Assembly (NCBI GenBank): GCA_947496175.1 | Contig: CANMBU010000002.1 | Span: 682,001 to 746,000, forward strand | Direction: 5' to 3' | Length of the DNA: 64,000 nt | Source: an uncultured Roseovarius sp. | Lineage (GTDB): Bacteria; Pseudomonadota; Alphaproteobacteria; Rhodobacterales; Rhodobacteraceae | Shown: in pieces, positions 1 to 8,733 of the stretch | Position numbering within the stretch: position 1 is the first letter of the stretch | Layout of the letters: each line of letters opens with the position of its first letter | Program-made: the position numbers and the translations under genes | The notes under the pieces: generated by a model | Seen by the model: the letters and a program-made list of their open reading frames with translations, nothing else | The model's database searches: none | Told to the model about the DNA's origin: nothing

Positions 1-20
1 AAGACGCTCCGAAATGACTG

Positions 21-971
21 TCAGGCGGCCAGCCGGTCTCGAACCTCGTTTACGCGCGCTGTGATCTGCTCCTGCCGGGTACGCAGGATCTTGTCGCCAC
101 TTAGAAAGCCAGGAAATTGCGCCGCGCGTTGCAGATCACGCACCAACATCATTTCGATTGCCGGAGCCAGACGCGCGACCCACTTGCGCGCTTGCGCCTT
201 TTCATCCTGAGACACCACTTCAGCGACGCGCGTTCCATTGGCTTCATCGGCGAGCTTGGGCTTTTTGCGCCCCAACAAGGCTTGCTTGATTTGTACCAAG
301 CGTTTGCGCGTCAATTTCATCCCTGAAAGGAATTCGTCAAAAGCGATGTCCATTTCAAGCGACTCCGCCCAATCCAGCCATTTGTGCCTGTTGAAGGTGG
401 GTGAGATTGAAACCGGAACAAATGGCACACGAAATGCATCGGCGATAATCGCCCCGTGCAGCGACTCGGCCAGAACCATCTTCGCGCGGGCGAGCCGCAG
501 GATCACGTCTTCACTGTCATCGGCCGGCGAGACGTAGGTGACACCTGCGCGATTTGCGATCCGATCCCAGTTCAGTGGCAGTTTGGCAGTGCCCACATGC
601 GGTATGAATACGATCTCTCCGCTGGTGTTGAAGTCCTGAAACTTGTCAAAGGTCGATACCATCGCGGCAGGGTCGGTGATCGCGTGCTCCGCAGACAGCC
701 CCAGAAGCTCCGCCGTGCGTGGACCCCGAACAAAGCCAATCTCGGTGCCTTGCGGCAGCTCGCTTGGCACTACGCCGTAGCCAGAGCCACTTCCCATCAC
801 CACGACCTTGTCATTGCCCACAAAATTCTGCCGCCAAAGGATGCTGCCGATCCCAAACAGCGTGGTATCAGGGGCAATGCCGGAGTGGCCCGGGAATAGT
901 TCGTCCCAGAACCACTCGTTCATGTCATCGCCGAAATTGCCGCCATCCACTTTGCAGAAAAAGACTTTCAT
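21..971 (-). CDS. Polysaccharide pyruvyl transferase family protein (ExoV-like)
   Basis: About 316 residues. It probably adds a ketal pyruvate to a sugar of the exopolysaccharide repeat unit on its lipid carrier in the cytoplasm. The N-terminus (MKVFFCKVDGGNFGDDMNEW) matches the start of ExoV-type pyruvyltransferases, and the late region LAESLHGAIIADAFRVP is the conserved family motif. I chose the ATG at 971 because it overlaps the stop of the upstream flippase gene as ATGA and is preceded by AGAAGG; the open frame runs further upstream to 1079 but that part lies inside the flippase. The family is clear; the acceptor sugar is inferred only from the exo-type neighbours. Confidence 0.8.
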   Translation of the reverse strand: MKVFFCKVDGGNFGDDMNEWFWDELFPGHSGIAPDTTLFGIGSILWRQNFVGNDKVVVMGSGSGYGVVPSELPQGTEIGFVRGPRTAELLGLSAEHAITDPAAMVSTFDKFQDFNTSGEIVFIPHVGTAKLPLNWDRIANRAGVTYVSPADDSEDVILRLARAKMVLAESLHGAIIADAFRVPFVPVSISPTFNRHKWLDWAESLEMDIAFDEFLSGMKLTRKRLVQIKQALLGRKKPKLADEANGTRVAEVVSQDEKAQARKWVARLAPAIEMMLVRDLQRAAQFPGFLSGDKILRTRQEQITARVNEVRDRLAA

Positions 972-2371
972 ACATCCACCTTCTGTTCTCTTTGTTGGTC
1001 CGGAGCGTGTTTTTGCCACCGAACGAGCGCACCCAGAGCGGACACATCCATGCCAGTGGTGATCCAACAAAGCGCCCATCGCAGCGCTTGCAGCGCAACC
1101 ATGGTCAGCGCAAAGCCTGCCGCCGTTGTCTCAAGCACGTCGGACGCACTCGTTGTTATAAGAAAGCCGACCAGCAGCAACGCACCTAACCCCAGGACGC
1201 TTGTGAGGAAAAACACCCGACGCTTGTCGAAAAGCTGCATCATCAATGCTGTGTTGCCGAAGACCGCGCTGGACAGTGGAATGAGGAACAGCCACCAGAT
1301 CACTGTCTCGCTTGCCGCGTAGTCAGCGCCGAAAAGGCCAATCACGAAGGGCATGAACAGCCACAAAACAAACGCACCCGCGGCCATGAGGCCAATCTTT
1401 ATGGCGCCGGATATGGCAACGAAATGCAAGGTGCTTGGGTCCTCATCCGCGCGCCTGTTCTCAGACAGGGCGTTTGCGATGGATCGCGATATCTTGGGCG
1501 CAAAGCTCGTCTCCACGGCATTCACCGCAAAGCTCAGGAATGTCACCACGCTGAGTGCAACGGCCATTTGCGCCACGCCGACCGCGCCCAAAGGAATGGC
1601 AGCGATGAGCAACAGCACATCGCGCAACCGGTCGGTCAAAAGCCGGTTCGGGGCAAGCAACAGACCCGTTGCAATCCAGCGCTGCCAACCAGATGTGTCC
1701 GGCGTGGCTGTGGCCATGAAGTCGAAAAATCGACGCAACAATGCGAATTGCACAAAGGCGATGAGGATCACAATCGCAAGGTAGAGCCCCACGACACTCT
1801 CAAGCGAAAGAGCAACCCCGGCGATCCACGCAGACCCCAAAACGACGCAAAATACGAGCGGGCGCAGCAGCATACCGGGCACCTGGCTGCGCAGCACCTG
1901 ATCCAACGCAACAGCCTGTGCGGCATTGGTCGCATTCCAGCCCATGACCGGGATCATTGCGGCGGCAAGCAAAATCGCCATCGGGTAGGTTTCGGTCATG
2001 GCTGGGTTTCGGATCCAGATGAGCGCGATAAAGGCGGCCACAACCGGCAGACAGGCACATAGGAGCACCCGGCGACTCACGATCACAAACCCCGCGGCGG
2101 TGGCGTCCTCTCCCGATGCACGCGCACGCACCACCTCGCGGATGGCTGTGGCGCCTATATTGAGCGTGGAGAGATAGGCCGCAATGAAGGCACCGGACCA
2201 AAGCGTCCAGACCAGGCCGAATTCCTGCGGGTTCAGCATTCGGGCCAAGATTACTGTGTAGGCCAAGGTGCCGAATGCCCCAAACACGCGCGTGGCAATC
2301 ATCATACCCGCTGCACCGCCTGCGCGCAGGGTGTCAGAGCCCTGCATTGTTTTCACAGCCGACGTCATCAT
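968..2371 (-). CDS. Lipopolysaccharide/oligosaccharide flippase, MOP superfamily (ExoT/Wzx-like)
   Basis: About 467 residues with a dozen or more hydrophobic segments across its whole length and a start region of the form GGAAGMMIATRVFGAFGTLA, typical of O-antigen and exopolysaccharide translocases. It should flip undecaprenyl-linked repeat units across the inner membrane. I placed the start at the Met pair near 2371-2374 because the residues upstream are polar and unlike the family; the frame itself is open to 2539. It is the first gene of a two-gene unit ending in the pyruvyltransferase (ATGA overlap) and is divergent from exoY. ExoT of succinoglycan synthesis is the closest named analogue. 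Confidence 0.8.
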   Translation of the reverse strand: MMTSAVKTMQGSDTLRAGGAAGMMIATRVFGAFGTLAYTVILARMLNPQEFGLVWTLWSGAFIAAYLSTLNIGATAIREVVRARASGEDATAAGFVIVSRRVLLCACLPVVAAFIALIWIRNPAMTETYPMAILLAAAMIPVMGWNATNAAQAVALDQVLRSQVPGMLLRPLVFCVVLGSAWIAGVALSLESVVGLYLAIVILIAFVQFALLRRFFDFMATATPDTSGWQRWIATGLLLAPNRLLTDRLRDVLLLIAAIPLGAVGVAQMAVALSVVTFLSFAVNAVETSFAPKISRSIANALSENRRADEDPSTLHFVAISGAIKIGLMAAGAFVLWLFMPFVIGLFGADYAASETVIWWLFLIPLSSAVFGNTALMMQLFDKRRVFFLTSVLGLGALLLVGFLITTSASDVLETTAAGFALTMVALQALRWALCWITTGMDVSALGALVRWQKHAPDQQREQKVDV

Positions 2372-2831
2372 GCGTTTGAGTGTCTGATTGCCGACGTTAT
2401 TGCGTGTTTGCAAATGGATGGGCAATTGCCGTTCTTTCTGCGCATCTGGCTTCCTTGGTTCAGCTCCTGGCAAGGAGATATTCGCATGTGCAGAAACAGT
2501 GATTCTGCCTTGCAGCGTTAGCGCGCACCAAAACGCCATGCATGCGGGCTATGGCTACTGTGAAAATAAGGCCCAATTGGGGACGCTTTTTGCAGGAAAT
2601 TCAGATCGGCAGAATCCGGCCTGCTTAAATTTTGTAACGTGCAGATGACGGTTTTCGCAGGTTTTATTCATATTCTGCTCAATTTTAGGGCGAATTCAGC
2701 GAAACTCTGCCAAAACGCTGGGGCGCCAGCGGAAAGTGGAACACAGGCCCGGACCTGAGCCTTAGTTCCGACACATTTCGGCACTTAGTAGGCAAGGCAC
2801 TGGGGAATTCTGCATCCGGGGGGATGAGCCA
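2372..2831. other. Divergent intergenic region of the exo cluster
   Basis: About 460 bases between the outward-facing flippase and exoY genes. It must carry both promoters. I see AT-rich stretches around 2610-2690 but no sigma-70 boxes good enough to name and no convincing short gene. A GGGGGG ribosome binding site precedes the exoY ATG at 2832. Confidence 0.4.
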
Positions 2832-3524
2832 ATGAACTCTTGTCGCGCCAAAGTTAAGGCCAATGAACCGCAGCTGATTTCTGCACCTGAAAATCGCACC
2901 GATACCCCTGTGGGCGGTATCGTGAAGCGCGTTTTTGATGTTGCATTTAGCCTGGTCGCAATCCTGAGCACGCTCCCGTTTTTTATCATTCTGCCAATCA
3001 TCATCATGGTCGTATCCCCCGGCCCAATCTTCTTTGCGCATACGCGAATTGGCTATGGTGGCGTGCCATTTCCCTGTTGGAAATTCCGCACCATGGTGCC
3101 CAACGCGGATCAGATGCTGAAAGAACATTTGGCATCCAACCCCGCGGCGCAAGCCGAGTGGGATCAGCATCGCAAGCTGAAAAACGATCCTCGTGTCATT
3201 CCCCTGGTTGGCAACTTGATGCGGCGCCTGAGCTTTGATGAATTGCCGCAGTTTTTCAATGTACTGCGCGGCGACATGAGTGTGGTGGGGCCACGCCCCT
3301 TAACCATTGATGAGGTCAAGGATTACGGCGAAGCCGCCCGTCGGTATCAGGCCGCCCGTCCGGGCATCACCGGGCTATGGCAAGTATCCGGGCGCAGTGA
3401 CATCTCGTTTCGCGACCGCATCGAGCTTGATTGCCGCTATGTGGCCACCTGCAACTTGACCAGCGATATGCGGCTCATCGCCAAGACAATCGGTGTGCTT
3501 TTGAACGGGCGCGGCGCGTACTGA
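2832..3524 (+). CDS. exoY: Undecaprenyl-phosphate sugar phosphotransferase (ExoY)
   Basis: 230 residues, the usual size for the short ExoY-type priming enzymes. It transfers a sugar-1-phosphate (galactose-1-P in the Rhizobium prototype) to undecaprenyl phosphate, starting the repeat unit. A polar N-terminus is followed by one hydrophobic helix at about 35-62, then the catalytic half with KFRTM (84-88), SFDELPQ (134-140), VGPRP (152-156) and RPGITGLWQVSGRSD. A run of G lies 8 bases before the ATG. It opens the rightward unit exoY - small membrane protein - exoA - exoM. The sugar specificity cannot be read from sequence. Confidence 0.9.
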   Translation: MNSCRAKVKANEPQLISAPENRTDTPVGGIVKRVFDVAFSLVAILSTLPFFIILPIIIMVVSPGPIFFAHTRIGYGGVPFPCWKFRTMVPNADQMLKEHLASNPAAQAEWDQHRKLKNDPRVIPLVGNLMRRLSFDELPQFFNVLRGDMSVVGPRPLTIDEVKDYGEAARRYQAARPGITGLWQVSGRSDISFRDRIELDCRYVATCNLTSDMRLIAKTIGVLLNGRGAY

Positions 3525-3660
3525 TCCACGTACCAAAGAATTGAAAGGGCGGAGAGGCAAAGCAGCTTCAAGGCCTTTGACCGAGGGACAAACCAAATGA
3601 ACATTCCAAATTCTAAATACACCGCTATAGTTGGCGCTGTTGCTACGGGGGGGGTATGTT

Positions 3661-3840
3661 TTGAAGGGGCTTTTGCTGTTGGCACCGGTTCTAAGCTGCG
3701 TGCTGGCCTTGATCGTATATTTGGCGGATGGAGGGTTCTGGTTGATCCTCGCCGCGTTCTTTCTTGCTGGCCCTTTGTGTCTCTTGGTCATTGGCCTGAT
3801 CCTGGATCGGCGGCCCAATGATGGCGGGGATCCCAAATAA
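3661..3840 (+). CDS. Small two-helix membrane protein of unknown function
   Basis: A 59-residue frame made almost entirely of two hydrophobic helices (about residues 3-20 and 23-43) with a polar, charged tail (DRRPNDGGDPK). It would start with TTG at 3661, preceded by a run of eight G that could act as a ribosome binding site; the frame can also be opened from TTG at 3631. It overlaps the start of exoA by about 20 bases, suggesting translational coupling. Its position between exoY and exoA suggests a small partner of the polysaccharide machinery, but I do not recognise a family. Confidence 0.45.
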   Translation: MKGLLLLAPVLSCVLALIVYLADGGFWLILAAFFLAGPLCLLVIGLILDRRPNDGGDPK

Positions 3841-4882
3841 AACCTGGGTCACGAATACTGAAACTGAACCCGGCACTATCGACCCGACGGACATCCTTGT
3901 TGTTCTGCCTGCTCTGAACGAAGCCGATCACATTGAAACCTGCCTGCACTCGCTGATGCGACCTGCCCACTGGATGGCGCAATGTCGCGTTGTCGTAGCG
4001 GATGGGGGCAGCACCGATGGCACCCAAGGCATTGTTGAGCGTCTCAAAGAAACCTATCCAAACCTGCATCTGTTGGACAACCCGGGTCGCCTCCAATCCG
4101 CCGGAATCAATGCTGCCGTCGCGCAGTTGTCGCAGCCGCATCACAGGCTCTTGGTGCGCTGCGACGTGCACGCCATTTACCCTGCTGGCTATGTTCATGC
4201 ATTGGCGCGCGAACATGCTCGTGTCCAAGCTGCGTCTGTGGTCACGGCCATGGACGCCACCGGGCAGGACGGATTTCAAAAGGCTGCCGCCTGGATCGTT
4301 GACACCCCTTTGGGGTCGGGCGGTTCCGCGCATCGCGGCGGGCAAAAGGCTCAGTTTGTGGATCACGGCCATCACGCCGCCTTCGACATAGACTGGTTCC
4401 GGCGCATTGGCGGGTACGACCCAGCGATCAGCCACAACGAGGACGCCGAATTTGATGTGCGGCTTGCACAATCGGGTGGAAAGATCTGGCTGACAGACAA
4501 GACGCGTATATCCTATGTCATGCGCCCCACCTTATCCGCGATTTGGCGGCAGTACTGGAATTACGGGCGCGGGCGGGCGAACACCTTGCTGAAACACCGC
4601 GCCCGGCCGCGTCTGCGTCAGCTGATACCGGTTCTCAACAGCCTTCTCTTGATAGGCTCAGCTCTCGCAATACCCTTCACGGCTTTGGGGCTAATCTGGC
4701 CCACGCTTTATGCCAGCGTTCTAATCTCAACATCACTGGTAGCGGCAATGCTGTTGCGCAGCAGGGACGGGCTCTGGTCGGGTCCGGCGCTTGGCGCGAT
4801 GCACATGGCCTGGGGACTTGGATTTCTAAAGCGGATTATGTCACCAGCGCCAGCGCGCCCTGTTCAATCTCAAACCGGGTGA
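3818..4882 (+). CDS. exoA: Family 2 glycosyltransferase, ExoA-like
   Basis: 354 residues. ExoA adds the second sugar (a beta-1,3 glucose in succinoglycan) to the lipid-linked galactose. Seen here: a GT-A nucleotide-binding start (VVLPALNEADHIETCL), the VADGGSTDGT motif, an acidic motif in LLVRCDVHAIYP and, near the C-terminus, two membrane helices in the stretch starting LIPVLNSLLLIGSA. This architecture, a GT2 domain with C-terminal membrane anchor, is that of ExoA. The start is ATG 3818 or 3821; no strong ribosome binding site, consistent with coupling to the small gene it overlaps. Confidence 0.82.
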   Translation: MMAGIPNKTWVTNTETEPGTIDPTDILVVLPALNEADHIETCLHSLMRPAHWMAQCRVVVADGGSTDGTQGIVERLKETYPNLHLLDNPGRLQSAGINAAVAQLSQPHHRLLVRCDVHAIYPAGYVHALAREHARVQAASVVTAMDATGQDGFQKAAAWIVDTPLGSGGSAHRGGQKAQFVDHGHHAAFDIDWFRRIGGYDPAISHNEDAEFDVRLAQSGGKIWLTDKTRISYVMRPTLSAIWRQYWNYGRGRANTLLKHRARPRLRQLIPVLNSLLLIGSALAIPFTALGLIWPTLYASVLISTSLVAAMLLRSRDGLWSGPALGAMHMAWGLGFLKRIMSPAPARPVQSQTG

Positions 4883-4890
4883 CGATCAAG

Positions 4891-5784
4891 ATGGACCCGT
4901 TGCGCATCGACATATGCATTTGCACCTTTCGCAGGCCGCACCTGGCAAAAACGCTGGACTCGTTGCGTGAAGTAAACTTGCCAAACCGTTCCGTGGTGCG
5001 CGTTCTGGTGGCTGACAATGACACCGAACCAAGTGCTCGCCCAATCATAGAAAAAACCGAATTGCCATTTGAGATCACATTTATCCATGCACCCGCGCGC
5101 AATATTTCCATTGCGCGCAATGCCTGTCTTGAGGCGTCCGAAGCGGATTTGGTGGCTTGGATTGATGACGATGAAGTCGTGGATGCCGACTGGCTTTTGA
5201 ACCTTTACGAGGCTTTGCACGCAAAAGGCTACGGCGCGGTGTTTGGCCCTGCGATTGCCATCTATCCGCCAGACGCCCCCAAGCACATGTCCAAGGGCGA
5301 TTTCCATTCCAATCGCCCTGTTCTCCGACACGGAGAGGTGCGCACCGGTCATACCTGCAACGCTTTGGTCGACATGCGGCCCGCCGCCACCCGCGCGCTA
5401 CGCTTTGACATTGCCAAAGGACGCACCGGCGGAGAAGACACCGACTATTTCCACCGGTTGTGGCAAACCGGTGTGCGTTTGGGCATCTGTGAAACAGCGC
5501 AAGTATTTGAAGAAGTCGCGCCCTCCCGGCTGACCCCCGGCTGGCTTATGCGTCGCAGCTTTAATGCAGGGCATGTGTTCGGAGAACTGAGCCGCCGTGA
5601 GGCGCGGCTTTGGGCACTTCCGAAACTCCTGGTTTTGGCGATGATGAAGGCCGCCTATTGCCTGATCCTGGCTTTGGTCTCTGCAGGGTATGCAACCCGG
5701 CGGCTTTGGTGGCTGCGCCGGGGCGTCATGCATCTTGGCGTGATGGCAGGGCTGGTGCGGCTTACGCCGAAGACGCAATACTAG
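4891..5784 (+). CDS. exoM: Family 2 glycosyltransferase, ExoM-like
   Basis: About 298 residues, close to the roughly 310 of ExoM, which adds a beta-1,4 glucose. Motifs: ICICTFRRPHLAKTL at the N-terminus, VADNDTEPS, the metal-binding WIDDDEV and the later GEDTDYFHR, then a hydrophobic helix (LPKLLVLAMMKAAYCLILAL). I use ATG 4891; a GTG at 4879 in the same frame overlaps the exoA stop as GTGA and is a serious alternative. The frame is open further upstream inside exoA, but that part is not protein-like for this family. Its last 23 bases overlap the 3' end of the convergent exoL gene. Confidence 0.8.
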   Translation: MDPLRIDICICTFRRPHLAKTLDSLREVNLPNRSVVRVLVADNDTEPSARPIIEKTELPFEITFIHAPARNISIARNACLEASEADLVAWIDDDEVVDADWLLNLYEALHAKGYGAVFGPAIAIYPPDAPKHMSKGDFHSNRPVLRHGEVRTGHTCNALVDMRPAATRALRFDIAKGRTGGEDTDYFHRLWQTGVRLGICETAQVFEEVAPSRLTPGWLMRRSFNAGHVFGELSRREARLWALPKLLVLAMMKAAYCLILALVSAGYATRRLWWLRRGVMHLGVMAGLVRLTPKTQY

Positions 5785-6952
5785 CCTTGGAAGGCGAGGA
5801 GCGCCCGGCATGGCGCGGCGCGTCTGCGTTGATCGCGTCTTTAACCAACTTGAGCAAAGTGCCTTGAGGTTCAACAAACACATCTTCCGAAAGTGCCAGA
5901 AGCCGCTCTTGCGCCGCCATGATTATGTTTGGACGTGCCAACAGCTCTTTCACGAATGCGGGTAAGGTCGTTTCCAGAGGTTCATCTAAAACAAAGCCGC
6001 TCTCATGCGCCGCAATCCATTGGCCAGTTTGCGCATCCGCCGGGGCGATTGGCGGGCAGCCATACCATCCGCCTTCATAAAGACGATTGGGCAAAAGCCA
6101 TTGAGAGTTTAGCCCCGCATCCATGAAATCCCCGGCCCAGACGACATCGACATCGTCATAAATCGCCTTCAACTCTTCCGGCCATCGATAACGCCCGCCG
6201 TAGGTCATGTTGGGGTGCGCATTGATGATGTGATGAAAATCAGGGATTTCGGTCTCAGCGGGATAACCGCGCAGGATCACCTCAACTTTATCGCTGAATT
6301 GGTTGGAAAGATTGCACAACAGCTTGAGAGATCGCGCGCAACGCAGATTGCCAAACCAACCAATCCGCAACTTTTCTCCAATGGCTTTCGCATCCTTGGG
6401 CCGGGAACCAAGCCGTGCTTGCAACCGGTTTTCCAAAAGCCGGGCGCCTTTGGCATCCGGGTAGTATCGCTCAAAATGCTCGGTCAGGAACGCTGGCGAA
6501 GACACCCAGTGCCCGGCGCAATGCCGCAAGGCGCGGCGTTCGATTGTCCGAAACAGATACCCGGTCCGATCCTGCCGTGCAACGAGCCGGTGAATGTCCA
6601 GACACTCATAAACCACTGGGGTTCGCAACCTTGCGCGCCGCCGCGCAAGCAAAGCGGTCAGCAACATATCCAAATTGCGCGCAACAAGGAGATCAGCCTG
6701 AGCCAAAGCTGGGATTTGCGCCGCTTTGGCTCCCGCCAGAATGGCGCGCGCGCGATGCAGATAACCATTGTCATAGGTGCGACCCAAGTCGGCCACGACC
6801 CAGTTGGGTTGCACAGGGTCGGCGCGATAGCTGGCAAATCCGGACACTTCGATCCCGTCACGGGCAAACCCCGCCAAGCGTCGTTTTATCGCCGCATCCC
6901 CCCAGTCATGGGCGAAATAGGCCACGCGCAGGGGGCGCTCTTTCTCACTCAT
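5762..6952 (-). CDS. exoL: Glycosyltransferase, ExoL-like
   Basis: About 396 residues. The start RVAYFAHDWGDAAIKRR and the middle VVYECLDIHRLVAR are typical of ExoL, the enzyme that adds a glucose in succinoglycan assembly, within the GT-B glycosyltransferases. I chose ATG 6952 because it lies 8 bases inside the end of the upstream sulfotransferase gene and the protein match begins there. The gene faces exoM and the two stop codons cross over by 23 bases. The family is fairly clear; the sugar and linkage are inferred only from the exo context. Confidence 0.75.
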   Translation of the reverse strand: MSEKERPLRVAYFAHDWGDAAIKRRLAGFARDGIEVSGFASYRADPVQPNWVVADLGRTYDNGYLHRARAILAGAKAAQIPALAQADLLVARNLDMLLTALLARRRARLRTPVVYECLDIHRLVARQDRTGYLFRTIERRALRHCAGHWVSSPAFLTEHFERYYPDAKGARLLENRLQARLGSRPKDAKAIGEKLRIGWFGNLRCARSLKLLCNLSNQFSDKVEVILRGYPAETEIPDFHHIINAHPNMTYGGRYRWPEELKAIYDDVDVVWAGDFMDAGLNSQWLLPNRLYEGGWYGCPPIAPADAQTGQWIAAHESGFVLDEPLETTLPAFVKELLARPNIIMAAQERLLALSEDVFVEPQGTLLKLVKDAINADAPRHAGRSSPSKASIASSA

Positions 6953-7784
6953 CGGTAAGGTCCTGCAGCTCTTTGGCGCGAGCGTAGAGAGCGGCATCTG
7001 CCGCGCACATCTCGCAAAGCTGATCCTTCTGTGCAGAGGTGAATGTGATCTCAGGGCCTTTGGCCTGATTGTATTTGTGCAAGCTCAGAGTGGCTCCGAA
7101 AATACGTTCAAAAGCATGCGCAAAGCCCTCTATATCCTCAAGAAAACCGATCAAGGAGAAGTCTTTCAGCGCTTCTGTAGCACGCGCCAGACTGGCAGTT
7201 TCGGCCTCCTTTGGCACGCTGTGCTGACCCGACAGGTACCGCAGATATGTCGTGCAATGCGCCCGAGCAATCGGGCTTTGCAGCCAGATATCGGGGTTCG
7301 GATCGGCAATGCCTGCAGCGACGGCCATGCGGTAGTTTGAGATTGCGCGCGCAACCGGGTCGCGCATGATCGTCAAAAGCTTGTACCGGCCCAAGAGGTG
7401 CTTACGTATCTGGTCGGTCAAAAGCACATGGCCATGGATCAGATCCGTGTGCCAGCACCCATGCGTCAGCAGCAGCCGCTCACGCAGGTCAAATGTGTGA
7501 TGCCCATGCTCCAGATCATCGTGACATTGCCACGCATCGTCTTCGCCAAAGGCGAGCACAGAGGCGGCACGCCGGGTTGAGAGAGCATCAATCACGCCAA
7601 CGCGTTTGTGAATCGGCACCGTGGCATAGAGCGCCTCAGACAGAGACGTCCCGCCGCATTTGGGCAGGTGCAGGAAGATCGCTGGATGCCGCAATCCCGC
7701 GCCAAGGATAGATCGCTTGATCCGTCCGGAATACACCCGCGACCGGCGCGTCGTTCGGCTTTGCGCGACGTCAAAAAGGCTCAT
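6945..7784 (-). CDS. Sulfotransferase family protein
   Basis: About 279 residues. The N-terminal IFLHLPKCGGTSLSEAL is the 5'-phosphosulfate-binding loop (usual form HIPKTGGTS), and MRDPVARAISNYRMAV is the 3'-phosphate-binding motif (RDP..R..S.Y). It should transfer sulfate from PAPS to a sugar hydroxyl. ATG 7784 has AGGGG 8 bases upstream; a GTG at 7793 is possible. The gene is first in a two-gene unit with exoL, which suggests that the exopolysaccharide is sulfated. No PAPS synthesis genes are in view. Confidence 0.75.
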   Translation of the reverse strand: MSLFDVAQSRTTRRSRVYSGRIKRSILGAGLRHPAIFLHLPKCGGTSLSEALYATVPIHKRVGVIDALSTRRAASVLAFGEDDAWQCHDDLEHGHHTFDLRERLLLTHGCWHTDLIHGHVLLTDQIRKHLLGRYKLLTIMRDPVARAISNYRMAVAAGIADPNPDIWLQSPIARAHCTTYLRYLSGQHSVPKEAETASLARATEALKDFSLIGFLEDIEGFAHAFERIFGATLSLHKYNQAKGPEITFTSAQKDQLCEMCAADAALYARAKELQDLTDE

Positions 7785-7942
7785 TGGCAGCACCCCTGGG
7801 AAATTGGATAAATCCCTTGTTTGCTTACATGTTTTGGAAAAGTGGCGAGATTGCGTCGGCTAAGGGGGACGTCCGGTTTTCAGCGAAGATTTGCCGCCAG
7901 TTGATGAAAACTTGAGCAGGCTTGCGCCGGCCAGACCCTGGT

Positions 7943-8599
7943 CTACTCCGCCGCCGGTTTCAGGCTACTCATCAGGTGGTGGAATTTCTCGCCCTGTACT
8001 GCCACATGCGCACGGATCTCGCGGGCCGCGGCCTCTCCATCGCCGTGCTCCAGTGCTGCAACGATCCTCTCATGTTCGGCCATGGATTGCCGGAGCCGCC
8101 CCCGGAGACGAAGCTGAACGCGCCGAAACGGTTGCAACCGTCGTTGCAGGCGCAGGCATTCCTGCTCGAGAAACCGGTTGCCGGATTGCCGATAGAGCAG
8201 GGCGTGAAATCGTTCGTTTTCGCGGTAATACCCGTCGGTGTCCTGCGCCTCGACAGCCGCATTGCAGCGCGCGTTTGTCTGATTAAGCTCTTTCAGCGCG
8301 TCATCTGAAATACGTGAAGCCGCAAACCGGGCGCTGGCCGCTTCCAACTCGGCCATGACTTCGAACATCTCGATCAGCTCGATAGGGCCGGGTTGTCGCA
8401 CAAAGACGCCGCGCCGGGGCAGTTGTTCGACCAGGCCGGATTGCGCAAGGCGCTGTAAGGCTTCACGAATTGGCGTACGCGATACCGCAAATCGCTCGGA
8501 CAACTGGACCTCGTCCAGCCGTTCACCATCGGTAAATGTGCCGTCAAAAATCAGCCCTTCAAGCTCATCTGCGATGATATCTGCACGCTTGCGTTCCAT
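7943..8599 (-). CDS. matR: GntR family (FCD/FadR subgroup) regulator of malonate genes
   Basis: About 218 residues. An N-terminal winged helix contains LSERFAVSRTPIREALQRLA, the signature of the FadR branch, followed by an all-helical FCD ligand-binding domain with the metal-binding pattern (D..YYREN..FH, later AEHERIVAAL and RAHV). It lies divergent from the malonate operon and the intergenic space has a perfect GntR palindrome at 8646-8655. The known relative MatR represses mat genes and responds to malonate or malonyl-CoA; that role here is inferred from position. ATG 8599 is preferred; a GTG lies at 8608. Confidence 0.85.
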   Translation of the reverse strand: MERKRADIIADELEGLIFDGTFTDGERLDEVQLSERFAVSRTPIREALQRLAQSGLVEQLPRRGVFVRQPGPIELIEMFEVMAELEAASARFAASRISDDALKELNQTNARCNAAVEAQDTDGYYRENERFHALLYRQSGNRFLEQECLRLQRRLQPFRRVQLRLRGRLRQSMAEHERIVAALEHGDGEAAAREIRAHVAVQGEKFHHLMSSLKPAAE

Positions 8600-8645
8600 G
8601 TTTCGCACTTAACATGTGATATATAAGTGCGCAAGATTCATGTTC

Positions 8646-8655
8646 TTGTATACAA
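8646..8655. promoter_or_regulatory. GntR/FadR-type operator
   Basis: A perfect palindrome TTGTATACAA between matR and the malonate TRAP gene fits the FadR/FCD consensus TNGTNNACNA. A possible -35 hexamer TTGACT starts at 8661, so a bound repressor would block the rightward promoter; a TATATA stretch at 8620-8626 could serve the leftward promoter. This strongly suggests one site controlling both directions. Confidence 0.75.
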
Positions 8656-8733
8656 AAACGTTGACTTTGAACGCACACACTGCAACTTGAAAGCAGTCCG
8701 ATCCAGAATCGGAACCGCAATGGGAGGAATGCA

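Noticed and set aside
968-2539. Longer flippase form starting at 2539
   Set aside because: The extra 56 residues are polar and unlike the family, and there is a better start at about 2371.
4543-4890. N-terminal extension of the ExoM-like protein
   Set aside because: It overlaps exoA in another frame and shows no family resemblance; the glycosyltransferase fold begins at 4891.
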